Notes: generated from the sequence alone by a model not told the origin. Shown: positions 18,457-28,510, numbered from the stretch's first letter. The stretch is 64,000 bases of DNA from Candidatus Syntropharchaeum butanivorans (GCA_001766825.1 LYOR01000003.1:155219-219218); one strand, 5' to 3'. Numbers and translations are program-made.

Positions 18457-19968
18457 CTACACCTCCACAACCCAGTTTGCAATCTCTGCCGGGTCTGGTT
18501 TGACCCCTTCTGGATTAAGCAACCGCTTCAATGTCCGGATTCCCGCAGGTGTCATCTGCTCACACTTCTCAACCTCAGCCTCGCCCTTGAGAAGTGCCTC
18601 TGCCATCTCCTGACACGTATTGTATCCACACTTCTTGCAGTCATTCTTCGGGAGATGTCTCATGACAGATCTTGTATCCGTGAGCTTTGTGAGGTAGATC
18701 TTATCAAGCAGTGCTTCTGTCATCTCGATCGCCCTCTGGTTGAGCATGACGAGCATATGCGCGCCTGATGCAAGTGCGGCTGCGGCGGTTGCACACTCAA
18801 AGGACGTTCCACGCTCAATCTCTGACCCCCACTCCTCAAACTTATTCCATGCCTCACGGTTGAGCCATGCATTGCACGGTGCTGCGATTATCGGTGGCTG
18901 GAAGTTCTCATCCCCGATCAGAGCCTTGTTCACGACTGTGTCCATCGTCGTCACAACGAGTTCTGTCCCATATCCCACACCGACCATTCCGGGATCGGTC
19001 ATTATCTTGCTTGTCGGTATCTCTTTATTTATCGCGGTCTTGTTGAGCCATGCAAGCCCCTGTGCGTTCATCGGCTGGTAGCTCACGATCGTATGCCCGT
19101 ACTCCTTCGCGATATCATAGTACTGGAGCACCTCATCGTCAAGCTCAACCCCAACCCATGTCGGGAGCACGAGGCTTGTTGATGTGATGAAGAGATTCTC
19201 GCCTTTTGCCTCCTTTGCACATGCCTCAACGACCTCAACATCCTTTGCCATGTTCCCTGATCTCACAACGATCCCAACCGGCACATCTACAGCGTCCAGA
19301 ACCTCCCTCAGGGTCTGTGCTGCTTCTTCTGCAGATCGGTTTGTGCCCTTCGGGTCTGTTGAGTTAAGATCCAACGTTATTGCCTTTGCGCCATATACAT
19401 CAACGAGCTTCTTTGCCCATGCAGCAGGATCCTCTACCACATCACCATACTGCTCCCTCAGGAGCTTTGAAAGCCCCGGATCCTCATCAAAGACGATATG
19501 TGCGATGACAGGTCTGTGGGGCAGTCCCCCCTCAAACCTGTAGTAAGGGGGAGTGTTGTTCCCACCAATCTTGAGTGTGAACGCCCTTGTACCGCCTTCA
19601 TCCCTGGTTGCACCGAGAACAACCTCGGCAAACGCACCTGGATGGGTCTCAATCGGGGGCGTGAGCTTGAACTCTTCAAGCTTGATCGCAGGCTTTGGCG
19701 CCTCTGCTACCTCGGCAGCAGCGGCAGGAGCAGGCGCACCGACTGCCGGAGGTGCTGCCGAGAGAAGCTTTGAGAGCAGCTCATAGGGGGGCATCACGCC
19801 CTCGAGTATGATCTCATCAAACTCAAGATCAATACCCCTTATACTCTCAACCTTCTTCATCAACCTGTTCAGGCCCGCGATCATATCGAGTATCTCTTTA
19901 CCCTCTCCTGAGGAAGGGGTAGCCTGCGCCTCCTCCTCTCCCTTCTTCTTCAGCTTTACCTTAACCAT
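18457..19968 (-). CDS. cdhD: acetyl-CoA decarbonylase/synthase delta subunit with extra C-terminal [4Fe-4S] motif
   Basis: TLKIGGNNTPPYYRFEGGLPHRPVIAHIVFDEDP; C-terminal CKKCGYNTCQEMAEALLKGEAEVEKCEQM. Confidence 0.93.
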   Translation of the reverse strand: MVKVKLKKKGEEEAQATPSSGEGKEILDMIAGLNRLMKKVESIRGIDLEFDEIILEGVMPPYELLSKLLSAAPPAVGAPAPAAAAEVAEAPKPAIKLEEFKLTPPIETHPGAFAEVVLGATRDEGGTRAFTLKIGGNNTPPYYRFEGGLPHRPVIAHIVFDEDPGLSKLLREQYGDVVEDPAAWAKKLVDVYGAKAITLDLNSTDPKGTNRSAEEAAQTLREVLDAVDVPVGIVVRSGNMAKDVEVVEACAKEAKGENLFITSTSLVLPTWVGVELDDEVLQYYDIAKEYGHTIVSYQPMNAQGLAWLNKTAINKEIPTSKIMTDPGMVGVGYGTELVVTTMDTVVNKALIGDENFQPPIIAAPCNAWLNREAWNKFEEWGSEIERGTSFECATAAAALASGAHMLVMLNQRAIEMTEALLDKIYLTKLTDTRSVMRHLPKNDCKKCGYNTCQEMAEALLKGEAEVEKCEQMTPAGIRTLKRLLNPEGVKPDPAEIANWVVEV

Positions 19969-19979
19969 ACCGATCCCCT

Positions 19980-20147
19980 CTACCTCTTCAGGACGATCTC
20001 ATCGATATGTACCTTTGCGCCCTTTATCGTGATCTTTGGTGGGATACCAGAAGGTACCGCCGCTGGGGCGGCGGCGGGAGCAGGAGTTGCCGCTGGAGCG
20101 GCTTCCTCCCCCTCCTTCTTCTTAAGCTTCAGCTTAACCTTGGCCAT
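19980..20147 (-). CDS. 55-aa micro-ORF between cdhC and cdhD (not in supplied ORF track)
   Basis: My translation: MAKVKLKLKKKEGEEAAPAATPAPAAAPAAVPSGIPPKITIKGAKVHIDEIVLKR*; starts about 5 nt after the cdhC stop. Confidence 0.75.
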   Translation of the reverse strand: MAKVKLKLKKKEGEEAAPAATPAPAAAPAAVPSGIPPKITIKGAKVHIDEIVLKR

Positions 20148-20151
20148 TTAT

Positions 20152-21666
20152 CTACTCCTCCAGGATTCCGTCTTCGATCATCTCCTCAACGAGATCCATG
20201 ATGTCCTCCTCATCGACACCAAATTCCGCTGCAGCCTCTTCTGGATCGAGCTCTCCATCATGTTCTTCTATGTATGCAAGAAGTTCGTCTGCCGTAAGCT
20301 CTCTCTTCCATCCATCTGTGATCTTCTTTCCGTCAAACGGCCTTATGACCCCGGTCACAACAGGATGATCCACGCGCTTGAGGAACTCCTTGAGTTCCGC
20401 GATGTTGGAGACATCCTTCTCGGTCGCAATCTTATCCTTCATCTCATCGGGAATCGCATCGGCATGACGCTCCTTGAGGCTTGAGTTCATCCATACGACC
20501 CTTCTCCATCCGCCGTCTGCCTGCCAGAACTTTGGTGAGTAGAGGTATCGTACGGATAGCCCGAGTAGCCCTTCTGTCTGCTGACCACCGCCGGTTCTTG
20601 CAGCCATCGTTGAGAACGGAAGCTTGTTCACGGTAGGTGCGGTGTACCCCCTTCCAACAAGTCCGAATCCATCAACCTCCGGGATGTAGAAGGAGATCAT
20701 CTCGAAGCATCCACATGAGGTGTGGGTGTATCCGAACATCGAGTGCAGGTAGTATCGTGTATTGATACCTCCAGATAGCTTTGTCACAACTTCATTCACA
20801 CCCGACCATTCTCCGCGCGCAGCGTCAAGACATTCACCAGGCTCAAATGGTTGCCAGTCTCCTGCCGGGTCCATCGTGTGCCCAGCCTTTGCATCTGCCC
20901 AGGATATCGCACCACAGTTTGCAGGTCGCTGGGGGGTTATCACGCATACATGTGAGGACGCAAATGACTGGCATAGTGTGCAGGTATACCACGGGCTTGT
21001 ATCCTCCTCGGTCATCGCCGCCAGCTTCGCATCCTGCTCCTTCCAGTAAGCTATCGCCTCCTCACACTTCTCCTTCACAAGATCTGGATCCGTGATGATC
21101 GTGATCTGGCATCGATCAACCACAGGGATCTCCATCACAAAGAGCCTCGCGATGATCTTGCCCCAGTGCTCAAGCTTGAACCCCTTATCCCGAAGCTCCT
21201 TGCTGATCCTGATCCAGATCGTCTCCCTACCATTGAGGTGCATTAGCCCGCCGATGTAATTCCCCCAGTAGTGGAACCGGGTTGAGAATGTCCCCTCCAT
21301 CTCCGGGGGTATCTCCTTTGTATCAGAGCACACCTCTGCGATCATCCCGAACCTGTGACTCCCCTCTCCAAGCTCATCAAGCTCTGGGCCAATCACGGTC
21401 ACCTTTTCGTTCTCAAGCTCTGTTCCAGGTGGGTGGATGATGATCCGTTCAAACGCGTAGTCGACCTTTGGACCGCCAAATTCAATCGCGGTGTCTGCAG
21501 CTCTGATACGCTCACCCTCAAACTGGGGTCCGATCTCTGCAGGGATGTCATCCCAGCCGGTGGTCTCTGTCTTCAGCTCGACCTTGATGTAATCACTGAA
21601 CTGGATCCCGAAGTCTTCTTCTGCAGCCTCCTTCTCTCTTGCAGCCTTATCAAACACTCCTGCCAT
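20152..21666 (-). CDS. cdhC: acetyl-CoA decarbonylase/synthase beta subunit (ACS)
   Basis: WYTCTLCQSFASSHVCVITPQRPANCGAI, FGYTHTSCGCFEMISFYIPEVDG A-cluster region. Confidence 0.96.
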   Translation of the reverse strand: MAGVFDKAAREKEAAEEDFGIQFSDYIKVELKTETTGWDDIPAEIGPQFEGERIRAADTAIEFGGPKVDYAFERIIIHPPGTELENEKVTVIGPELDELGEGSHRFGMIAEVCSDTKEIPPEMEGTFSTRFHYWGNYIGGLMHLNGRETIWIRISKELRDKGFKLEHWGKIIARLFVMEIPVVDRCQITIITDPDLVKEKCEEAIAYWKEQDAKLAAMTEEDTSPWYTCTLCQSFASSHVCVITPQRPANCGAISWADAKAGHTMDPAGDWQPFEPGECLDAARGEWSGVNEVVTKLSGGINTRYYLHSMFGYTHTSCGCFEMISFYIPEVDGFGLVGRGYTAPTVNKLPFSTMAARTGGGQQTEGLLGLSVRYLYSPKFWQADGGWRRVVWMNSSLKERHADAIPDEMKDKIATEKDVSNIAELKEFLKRVDHPVVTGVIRPFDGKKITDGWKRELTADELLAYIEEHDGELDPEEAAAEFGVDEEDIMDLVEEMIEDGILEE

Positions 21667-21690
21667 ATTCTTAAAACCTCCTTTAAGCTA

Positions 21691-22200
21691 TTACAACTGC
21701 TCCATTAATATATCCATCTCACGCTTCCATGCATCATCAGGCATATATGGAAATGCCCATGTTGCGTTGGGATGGCTTCTCGCACATAGTGCAAGTGTCT
21801 TCAGGTGCGGTGCAAAGTTCTTCAGTGTGGAAAGACTCTGGGATGCGAGATAGTACTGGATGCCCATTGTTATCACAAGATCGTGGGGCTTACCGTTTAT
21901 CCCGTACTCCGGGTTCTGAAGCCTGTTTACGATCTCAACCGCACCCATTATCTTTATCTCAATATCCTCCGGATACTCCCGGGAGGAGCCGGCGGTTGCA
22001 ACCGTCGGAATGCCACGCTTCGTCATCTCTATCGCATAGTCGATCAGTCGCTTATCTCCAAAATCTATATTGCATGCAAGCTTTCCGACGATGAGAAGCG
22101 GATTCTTGGCACCCTTTATTATCCTGCCTGCGGTCGCACCATCAACCTTCGTTGATATGTACCCTCCCGGAACATCTCCGGTTTTCCATGTTATACCCAT
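21691..22200 (-). CDS. cdhB: acetyl-CoA decarbonylase/synthase epsilon subunit
   Basis: AGRIIKGAKNPLLIVGKLA, position between cdhA and cdhC. Confidence 0.93.
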   Translation of the reverse strand: MGITWKTGDVPGGYISTKVDGATAGRIIKGAKNPLLIVGKLACNIDFGDKRLIDYAIEMTKRGIPTVATAGSSREYPEDIEIKIMGAVEIVNRLQNPEYGINGKPHDLVITMGIQYYLASQSLSTLKNFAPHLKTLALCARSHPNATWAFPYMPDDAWKREMDILMEQL

Positions 22201-22212
22201 CTCTCCAACCTC

Positions 22213-24615
22213 CTATACGGTATACCACTTCTTACCCTGTCTCATCGCCTCGTATGTCCATATCTCCTTGGGATCGAGGAGTGTCGGAGATTTGATCGGT
22301 TTCTTCGGTTCCCATCCTGCAGCCTTGAGTAGCTCCATGATCTCATCCTTTGCCGCATATGGTATATCGAATTCATCCCTGATGTAGTAGTGCAGATCGT
22401 CCGGCATTCTGCCATAGTACTTCTTGTATATATCGATGTAATTTGTGATCTTGAGCTGCCGTCCCTCTGGCAGGTCGTTGTTGCGGAAGCAGAGCTTGCA
22501 GCACATGACCATCGCCTCCTCCATCGACTCTGCGACATAGATCAAGTGCTCTGGAACAGGGCCGAGATTGTGAACACTCCCATCCTTTATGTCACGGACA
22601 TTGTATGATTCAAGATTCTCTTTTAACCCAAGATAGAGATGTCTGTACTTTGCAGAGTGAGGTCCGAGCACAGCCGGAACCCCGAGCCTGTGGCAGGACA
22701 TACCGATCGAGAAGGCTTTCTGTGAGTATGCACCCCACACGAGCCCACAGGCTCCAACATAGTTCAGAAGATAGTCCGCGATCTCCTTGAAATTACCGCT
22801 CAGAATACGTCTTGCAAATACATTCGCCACACGAATTCCGGCATCGGTTATATGGGGGTTCGAGACGCATGAGCCTACATTGCAGAGCCCCCTTGCGACA
22901 AAAGCACCAGGAAACCTCTCGTAAAGCGTTTTACCCTCTTCATCCGTGTACAACCCGATCGACATCGCCCCACACCCGGATGCTGCAACGATGAAGTTCC
23001 GCATCAGGAACTCTTTTGCCATCTCGTAAACCTCACGCTGCTCATTCGGGTAGTTACAGCATCCTATGATCGCTATGCATCCAGGGATTGTACCAAGCCC
23101 CCACTGCTCGGCGATGATCCTGATCTCATAATCTGAGATCGGACCCCTGCCAACTCTTGCCTTTGCTTTCTGCTCCCTGAACTTCTTCTCGGCCGCTTTA
23201 GCTATGAGGCTGAGGACCGGGATCTTCCGCTTGCATTCTTGCTCACACCTCCCACAACCGACGCATGACTCCTCGAGTGCAGCAAGCTTTGAGAGATCCC
23301 CCTCTGCTGCCGCATACATCGCATCGGATATTGGAAGTGAGTTCGGACAGGTCTTCGTACATGCGCCACAGTGCCAGCAGGTCTTTGCATAGGCAATGAC
23401 CTCCTCTTTCGAGGGTGTGATCTTGAACTTCTGGCGCTTCGGCGCGACCTCAAGTGCAACCCTCACCGCAACCTCTCCAACTTTCTCCTCGTCGAGGATC
23501 AGAACTCCGGTCTCCTTACCTGAGACCAGATCTTTCACGATCTCATCCGGATCATCATGAGTTCTATCAGGGAGACCGTGCATCGCCTTTATGTTGGTTG
23601 CTATGAAGGGTGCGTTCACACTCCGGGCGATCTCATGCATGTCCACCCTTATACACTGCTCATCCACGATGACAACATCCGCAAACCCTGACCTGACATA
23701 CTTGATCTGCATAGACTGAGGACCCACGATCTTTGCACTCTGCGTATATCGTGTAAGATCGTGCGCTGTACAGCAGATCCCTCCAATCTCAATTTTGTCC
23801 TCGAGATCATGTTCTCGCATGTAATCTGCTATCGAGATCGCGGGGAGCACGTTGTGACCTATCACAAGGATTACAGGCTTTGATTGATCCAGTACCCCTG
23901 CACCGATCTCAACGAGCGGCGCATTGGGATCCCCTCTTGGTAGATCAAGTGCACATATCTGGGCAATGTCTGCAACCTCCATCGATACAGAATCGAGCAT
24001 CCCGGCGTGGTATGCCTTCGATTCGTAATCAAGGTAGCTCCCTTCCTGTCCCATGTGGATCGAAGCCACGAGTGGAGGAACCTGGCTCTCAACGTAATCA
24101 ATAACCTCTAATAGATCACTCAGCTTTTTCGGTGCTATTCCGGTGACAACTCTGATGATCGGTGCCTCAACCGGGGTCTTCTCCCCCATATCAATCGGAA
24201 CATCCGGGCCTTTCATCTCTATCAGCTTCTCCACGAGCTCCTTCGCGTGGCTGAGATGGGTATTCATCCCCGTAAACGCGGTGAGAAGTGACCATCTCCC
24301 CTGCTGGGTCTTCATATCAATTCCACATGCACCCTTCTTGTTTCCGGTGAGATCACATTTACCGTACGTACACAGACAGCAAACATCGCATATCGGGGCA
24401 TACATCGGCGGGTATCGCTTCAGAAGGATCATATCCCAATCTCTCAGATCCTCAATACCAGGCTTTGGGGTTGGACCCATCGGTTCTGCAAACTCCTCCT
24501 CTGCGGGAGGCTTCGTGACCTTACCTATCGATAACTCCAAACCCTCAAGCCTGAAAGATGCAGCCCTGAACTTCTTGAGCTTTGCACTCAGGACCTCTTC
24601 ATCACGTGCAACCAA
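22213..24615 (-). CDS. cdhA: CODH/ACS alpha subunit (Ni-Fe CO dehydrogenase with ferredoxin domains)
   Basis: CDVCCLCTYGKCDLTGNKKGACGID, CWHCGACTKTCPNSLPI, CVGCGRCEQECKRKIP. Confidence 0.97.
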   Translation of the reverse strand: MVARDEEVLSAKLKKFRAASFRLEGLELSIGKVTKPPAEEEFAEPMGPTPKPGIEDLRDWDMILLKRYPPMYAPICDVCCLCTYGKCDLTGNKKGACGIDMKTQQGRWSLLTAFTGMNTHLSHAKELVEKLIEMKGPDVPIDMGEKTPVEAPIIRVVTGIAPKKLSDLLEVIDYVESQVPPLVASIHMGQEGSYLDYESKAYHAGMLDSVSMEVADIAQICALDLPRGDPNAPLVEIGAGVLDQSKPVILVIGHNVLPAISIADYMREHDLEDKIEIGGICCTAHDLTRYTQSAKIVGPQSMQIKYVRSGFADVVIVDEQCIRVDMHEIARSVNAPFIATNIKAMHGLPDRTHDDPDEIVKDLVSGKETGVLILDEEKVGEVAVRVALEVAPKRQKFKITPSKEEVIAYAKTCWHCGACTKTCPNSLPISDAMYAAAEGDLSKLAALEESCVGCGRCEQECKRKIPVLSLIAKAAEKKFREQKAKARVGRGPISDYEIRIIAEQWGLGTIPGCIAIIGCCNYPNEQREVYEMAKEFLMRNFIVAASGCGAMSIGLYTDEEGKTLYERFPGAFVARGLCNVGSCVSNPHITDAGIRVANVFARRILSGNFKEIADYLLNYVGACGLVWGAYSQKAFSIGMSCHRLGVPAVLGPHSAKYRHLYLGLKENLESYNVRDIKDGSVHNLGPVPEHLIYVAESMEEAMVMCCKLCFRNNDLPEGRQLKITNYIDIYKKYYGRMPDDLHYYIRDEFDIPYAAKDEIMELLKAAGWEPKKPIKSPTLLDPKEIWTYEAMRQGKKWYTV

Positions 24616-24816
24616 ACAAACCTCCTCCTTTTCTCATATCTTTACCTATCTTTAGTTACGGATACCTCAGCCGATACCCATATATTACCTTTTTGGTTTG
24701 AATCAGGAATGGTGAGCCTTTGAAACTCCTCTCCAGTAGGGGCTGAGAGAAGGATGAAGGCCATCCATGAAGAAAGTCTTATATAGATTTTGGACATGGG
24801 AGAGAAGTGGGTATTC

Positions 24817-25269
24817 ATGACAGACCTACAGCATCAGAAGAGACTGGCGGCTGAAGTCCTCAAGGTTGGGACCGGCAGGGTATGGCTCGACCCTACCGCA
24901 TCCGAGAGCATCTCGGAGGCTGTCACTCGCGCGGATATCAGGGAGAAGATAGAGGAAGGGATCATTCGGAAGAAGCCTGTGAAGGGTGTGAGCAGGGGTA
25001 GAGCACGCATTAAAGCGAAAAAACGAAGCTATGGCCATCGCAGGGGGCATGGTAGAAGAAAAGGAGCTAAATATGCGAGGTTATCAAGAAAAAGGAGATG
25101 GATAATAAAGATACGTGCACAGCGAAAATTCTTGAGGGAGCTTCGTGATGATGGGACACTTGATCGAAGCACGTACAGGATGCTTTACAGGAAGGCAGGA
25201 GGGGGAGAGTTCAGGGATCTGAACCACCTGAAAATGTTCATCGAGACTCATATACTTAGAGAGGCGTAA
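24817..25269 (+). CDS. rpl19e: ribosomal protein L19e
   Basis: TDLQHQKRLAAEVLKVGTGRVWLDP...KSRGRARIKAKKRSYGHRRGHGRRKG-type basic body. Confidence 0.96.
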   Translation: MTDLQHQKRLAAEVLKVGTGRVWLDPTASESISEAVTRADIREKIEEGIIRKKPVKGVSRGRARIKAKKRSYGHRRGHGRRKGAKYARLSRKRRWIIKIRAQRKFLRELRDDGTLDRSTYRMLYRKAGGGEFRDLNHLKMFIETHILREA

Positions 25270-25270
25270 A

Positions 25271-25795
25271 ATGGCAAGAGGACCGAGATACAGGGTACCG
25301 TTCAGGAGACGAAGAGAGGGAAGGACAAATTATCACAAGCGTCTTAAGCTTTTACTTTCAAAGAAGCCGAGAATGGTGGTTAGATGCAGCAACCAAGGCA
25401 TCACGATTCAGCTGGTCACAACCGGAAAGGATGGAGATCTAACGCATGTGATGGCAAGGTCACTGGACCTCAGGAAATTTGGTTACGAGGGATATGGGGG
25501 TAATACACCTGCAGCATACTTAACCGGGCTGTTATTCGGTAAGAGGGCGATAGATGCTGGTTTTGATGAGGCGATACTTGATATCGGTCTTGCCACATCA
25601 TCCAAGGGTGCCAGGGTTTATGCTGCTGTGAAAGGGGCGATAGATGCAGGGCTCAAGGTACCATGCAAGGAAGAGATGTTCCCTGATGATGCGAGAATAA
25701 AGGGGGAGGTGATTGCAGGCTATCTTGACAGGTACGCAGACCTCCCGCGTAACGTTGAGGAGGTAAAAGGAGCGATCATGAATGGCGCAAGGTAA
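25271..25795 (+). CDS. rpl18: ribosomal protein L18
   Basis: [37 protein letters not shown]. Confidence 0.97.
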   Translation: MARGPRYRVPFRRRREGRTNYHKRLKLLLSKKPRMVVRCSNQGITIQLVTTGKDGDLTHVMARSLDLRKFGYEGYGGNTPAAYLTGLLFGKRAIDAGFDEAILDIGLATSSKGARVYAAVKGAIDAGLKVPCKEEMFPDDARIKGEVIAGYLDRYADLPRNVEEVKGAIMNGAR

Positions 25796-26435
25796 AAGAG
25801 GAAGATCTCGAGTTGAGGGAAATCGTCTGAGCAAGGTGGATCTCTCGGATTGGGTTCCGAAGACGAAGCTCGGGAAGATGGTTCACAGTGGAAAGATCGA
25901 CAATATCGATGATGCACTCCGGTCAGGCCTTCCGATCAAGGAGTCCGAGATCATCGATGCACTTCTTCCAGATTTAAGGGAAGAGGTGCTTGATATCAAC
26001 ATGGTCCAGCGGATGACAGACTCAGGTCGCAGGGTCAAGTTCCGTGTCTGCGTGGTTGTCGGGAATGAGGATGGATATGTAGGTGTTGGGCAGACGAAGG
26101 ATCTTCAGGTTGGTCCTGCAATCGGGAAGGCTGCAAAGGTTGCAAAGCTCAATCTGATCAAGATCAGAAGGGGATGTGGCTCATGGGAGTGCGGATGCGG
26201 GCTTGAGCATACCGTACCTTTTGAGGTGAGGGGGAAGTCCGGCAGTGTCGAGATCGTCTTGAAGCCTGCTCCACGCGGGCTTGGGCTTGTCTGTGGCGAG
26301 ACACCACGGAAGGTTCTGAGGCTTGCCGGGATTGAGGATGTCTGGACCAGGTCAGAAGGACAGCAGCGCACAACCCTGAACTTTGCGATGGCAACGTTCA
26401 ATGCTCTGAAATCCACCGTAACGATGAAGGTCTGA
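25782..26435 (+). CDS. rps5: ribosomal protein S5
   Basis: [35 protein letters not shown]. Confidence 0.97.
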   Translation: MAQGKRGRSRVEGNRLSKVDLSDWVPKTKLGKMVHSGKIDNIDDALRSGLPIKESEIIDALLPDLREEVLDINMVQRMTDSGRRVKFRVCVVVGNEDGYVGVGQTKDLQVGPAIGKAAKVAKLNLIKIRRGCGSWECGCGLEHTVPFEVRGKSGSVEIVLKPAPRGLGLVCGETPRKVLRLAGIEDVWTRSEGQQRTTLNFAMATFNALKSTVTMKV

Positions 26436-26445
26436 GGGGGTTTTA

Positions 26446-26907
26446 ATGTACGCTGTCATAAGGTTGAGGGGTGATGTTGGCCTCAGGCCGGAGATCCGGG
26501 ATACACTGAAGATGCTGAGGCTCCACCGGGTGAATCACTGCGTTCTTCTCCCAGATGACCCCCACTATCTCGGGATGATCAAGAAGGTTACAAACCATGT
26601 GGCATGGGGGGAGGTGAACCTTGAGAGCGTTGAGCTACTCTTAAGAAGACGGGGGCGTCTTGAGGGTGGAAAGCGCTTGACGGATGAGTATCTCAGAGAG
26701 AACACAGAGTTTGACTCGATCGAATCACTTTCAAGGGCAATATACGAGGGAAAGGTGCGGATTAAGGATATACCCAAACTCAAGCCAGTGTTCAGGCTTC
26801 ATCCACCGAGGAAAGGGCATAGGGGTATTAAGAGATCGTTCAAAGAGGGTGGAGAGCTCGGTTATCATGGAGATAAAATTAACGACCTTATCAAGAAGAT
26901 GAGGTGA
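26446..26907 (+). CDS. rpl30: ribosomal protein L30
   Basis: [32 protein letters not shown]. Confidence 0.96.
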   Translation: MYAVIRLRGDVGLRPEIRDTLKMLRLHRVNHCVLLPDDPHYLGMIKKVTNHVAWGEVNLESVELLLRRRGRLEGGKRLTDEYLRENTEFDSIESLSRAIYEGKVRIKDIPKLKPVFRLHPPRKGHRGIKRSFKEGGELGYHGDKINDLIKKMR

Positions 26908-26911
26908 TAAG

Positions 26912-27463
26912 ATGAAGGTCCTGGTACCACTTGCTCAGGGCTTTGAGGAGATTGAGGCCATCACCCTCGTTGACATCTTAAGACGTGGTGGCCTTGAGGT
27001 TGTTACGGCATCACTTGATGGAAGTGATCTGGTTGAGGCTGCTCATGGTGTGAAGCTCGCTCCTGATACATCTTTGAGCAAAATCGATGATCCGCTTGGG
27101 TTTGATGCAATCATCCTCCCGGGTGGAAACCCGGGTTATACCAATCTCAGGCGTAATTCAGGTCTTCTTGAGGTTGTAAGGAGGATGAACGAGGCAGGCA
27201 GGATCATAGCCGCGATATGCGGTGCACCAACAGTCCTTTCAGACCTTGGAATCCTGAGGGGTAGGGCTGCAACAAGCCATCCATCGGTTAAAGGCGAGAT
27301 CGTGTGTGGGGAATACCGTGAGGATCGTACCGTTGTTGATGGCCGGATCATCACGAGCCGTTCGGCAGGGTCTGCGATGGAGTTTGCCTTCAAGCTCCTT
27401 GAGGTCATGAAGGGGCATGAGATTGTAGAGGAGGTTAACAGGGGCGTTATCGCCAGGTTATAG
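26912..27463 (+). CDS. DJ-1/PfpI family protein
   Basis: VLVPLAQGFEEIEAITLVDILRRGG, IAAICGAPTVLSDLG nucleophile elbow. Confidence 0.93.
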   Translation: MKVLVPLAQGFEEIEAITLVDILRRGGLEVVTASLDGSDLVEAAHGVKLAPDTSLSKIDDPLGFDAIILPGGNPGYTNLRRNSGLLEVVRRMNEAGRIIAAICGAPTVLSDLGILRGRAATSHPSVKGEIVCGEYREDRTVVDGRIITSRSAGSAMEFAFKLLEVMKGHEIVEEVNRGVIARL

Positions 27464-27478
27464 CTTTCAGGTGCATCT

Positions 27479-28510
27479 GTGAAGGACGGAGAGTTTTTGC
27501 CAAGGTTAATCTCGTGGAACACAACCTATGAGTGTAACCTCCGGTGTGAGCATTGCTACATCGATGCGGTGTTACCCGGTAATGCACCTCCTGGTGAGCT
27601 TTCAACCGGTGAAGCGTTCAAGTTGATAGACGATATCGCCTCTTTTTCTAAGCCAATTCTTATATTAAGCGGTGGTGAACCGCTTTTGAGAAAAGATATC
27701 TATGATATCGCGTCCTATGGCAGCTCAAAAGGATTAAGAATCGTCATGGGCACAAATGGGACGCTGATAGATGATGAGGTCGTTGAGAGACTGAAAGATG
27801 CAGGCGTAATGCGGGTTGGAATCAGTATTGATGCTCTGACCCCATCAATTCACGATCACTTCAGGGGGGTGGAGGGCGCGCATCACGCGGCAATCGAAGG
27901 TGCAAAGGCATGCAAGCGTGGTGGCCTGAGCTTCCAGATTCATACAACGATTACAAGGGATAACTACCAGGAAATACCTGATATGATGGATTTTGTCCTT
28001 GATCTCGGGGCTGATGCCTTTCATCTCTTTTTTCTCGTTCCCACCGGCAGGGGAGAAGATCTTGTGGATGTAACGCCACAGCAGTATGAAGATATGCTTG
28101 TATTCCTGTATGAAAGGAGTCAGAGCTTTCCCATTGAGCTTAAGGCTGTCTGTGCGCCACAGTTTATGAGAATCGCTATGGAGCGTGGGGGAAAGGATGA
28201 CCCGCAGCTCAAGCGGTTCACAAAAGGGTGTCTTGCAGCAACAGCTTACTGCAGGATCAAGCCAGATGGTGAGGTGAACCCATGTCCTTATCTGCCAGTT
28301 AATGTCGGTAATGTGCGGGATACAAGCTTTGAGATAATCTGGAAGGAATCCAAGGTCCTCAACGAGCTTCGCAATCCAGATCTACTTGAGGGAGGGTGTG
28401 GCTCATGCAGGTACAGGACGATCTGCGGTGGGTGCAGGGCCCGGGCTTATGCGATAAATGGGAGTTACTTAGCAGAAGAACCGTGGTGCGTTTATGCTGA
28501 TCGTCTTTGA
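27479..28510 (+). CDS. radical SAM/SPASM protein (AhbC/AhbD/NirJ-like group)
   Basis: CNLRCEHCY; C-terminal CPYLPVNVGNVRD...CGSCRYRTICGGCRARAYA SPASM cysteines; GTG start. Confidence 0.82.
   Translation: MKDGEFLPRLISWNTTYECNLRCEHCYIDAVLPGNAPPGELSTGEAFKLIDDIASFSKPILILSGGEPLLRKDIYDIASYGSSKGLRIVMGTNGTLIDDEVVERLKDAGVMRVGISIDALTPSIHDHFRGVEGAHHAAIEGAKACKRGGLSFQIHTTITRDNYQEIPDMMDFVLDLGADAFHLFFLVPTGRGEDLVDVTPQQYEDMLVFLYERSQSFPIELKAVCAPQFMRIAMERGGKDDPQLKRFTKGCLAATAYCRIKPDGEVNPCPYLPVNVGNVRDTSFEIIWKESKVLNELRNPDLLEGGCGSCRYRTICGGCRARAYAINGSYLAEEPWCVYADRL

Noticed and set aside
24640-24720. Cobalamin riboswitch upstream of the corrinoid-dependent cdh operon
   Set aside because: No B12-box-like motif seen; only a TATA-like element and a short direct repeat.
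24705-24780. Possible C/D box sRNA upstream of rpl19e (ATGGTGA...CTGA...GGATGAA)
   Set aside because: C box has a mismatch and the second D box is not convincing; not supportable without a guide-target match.
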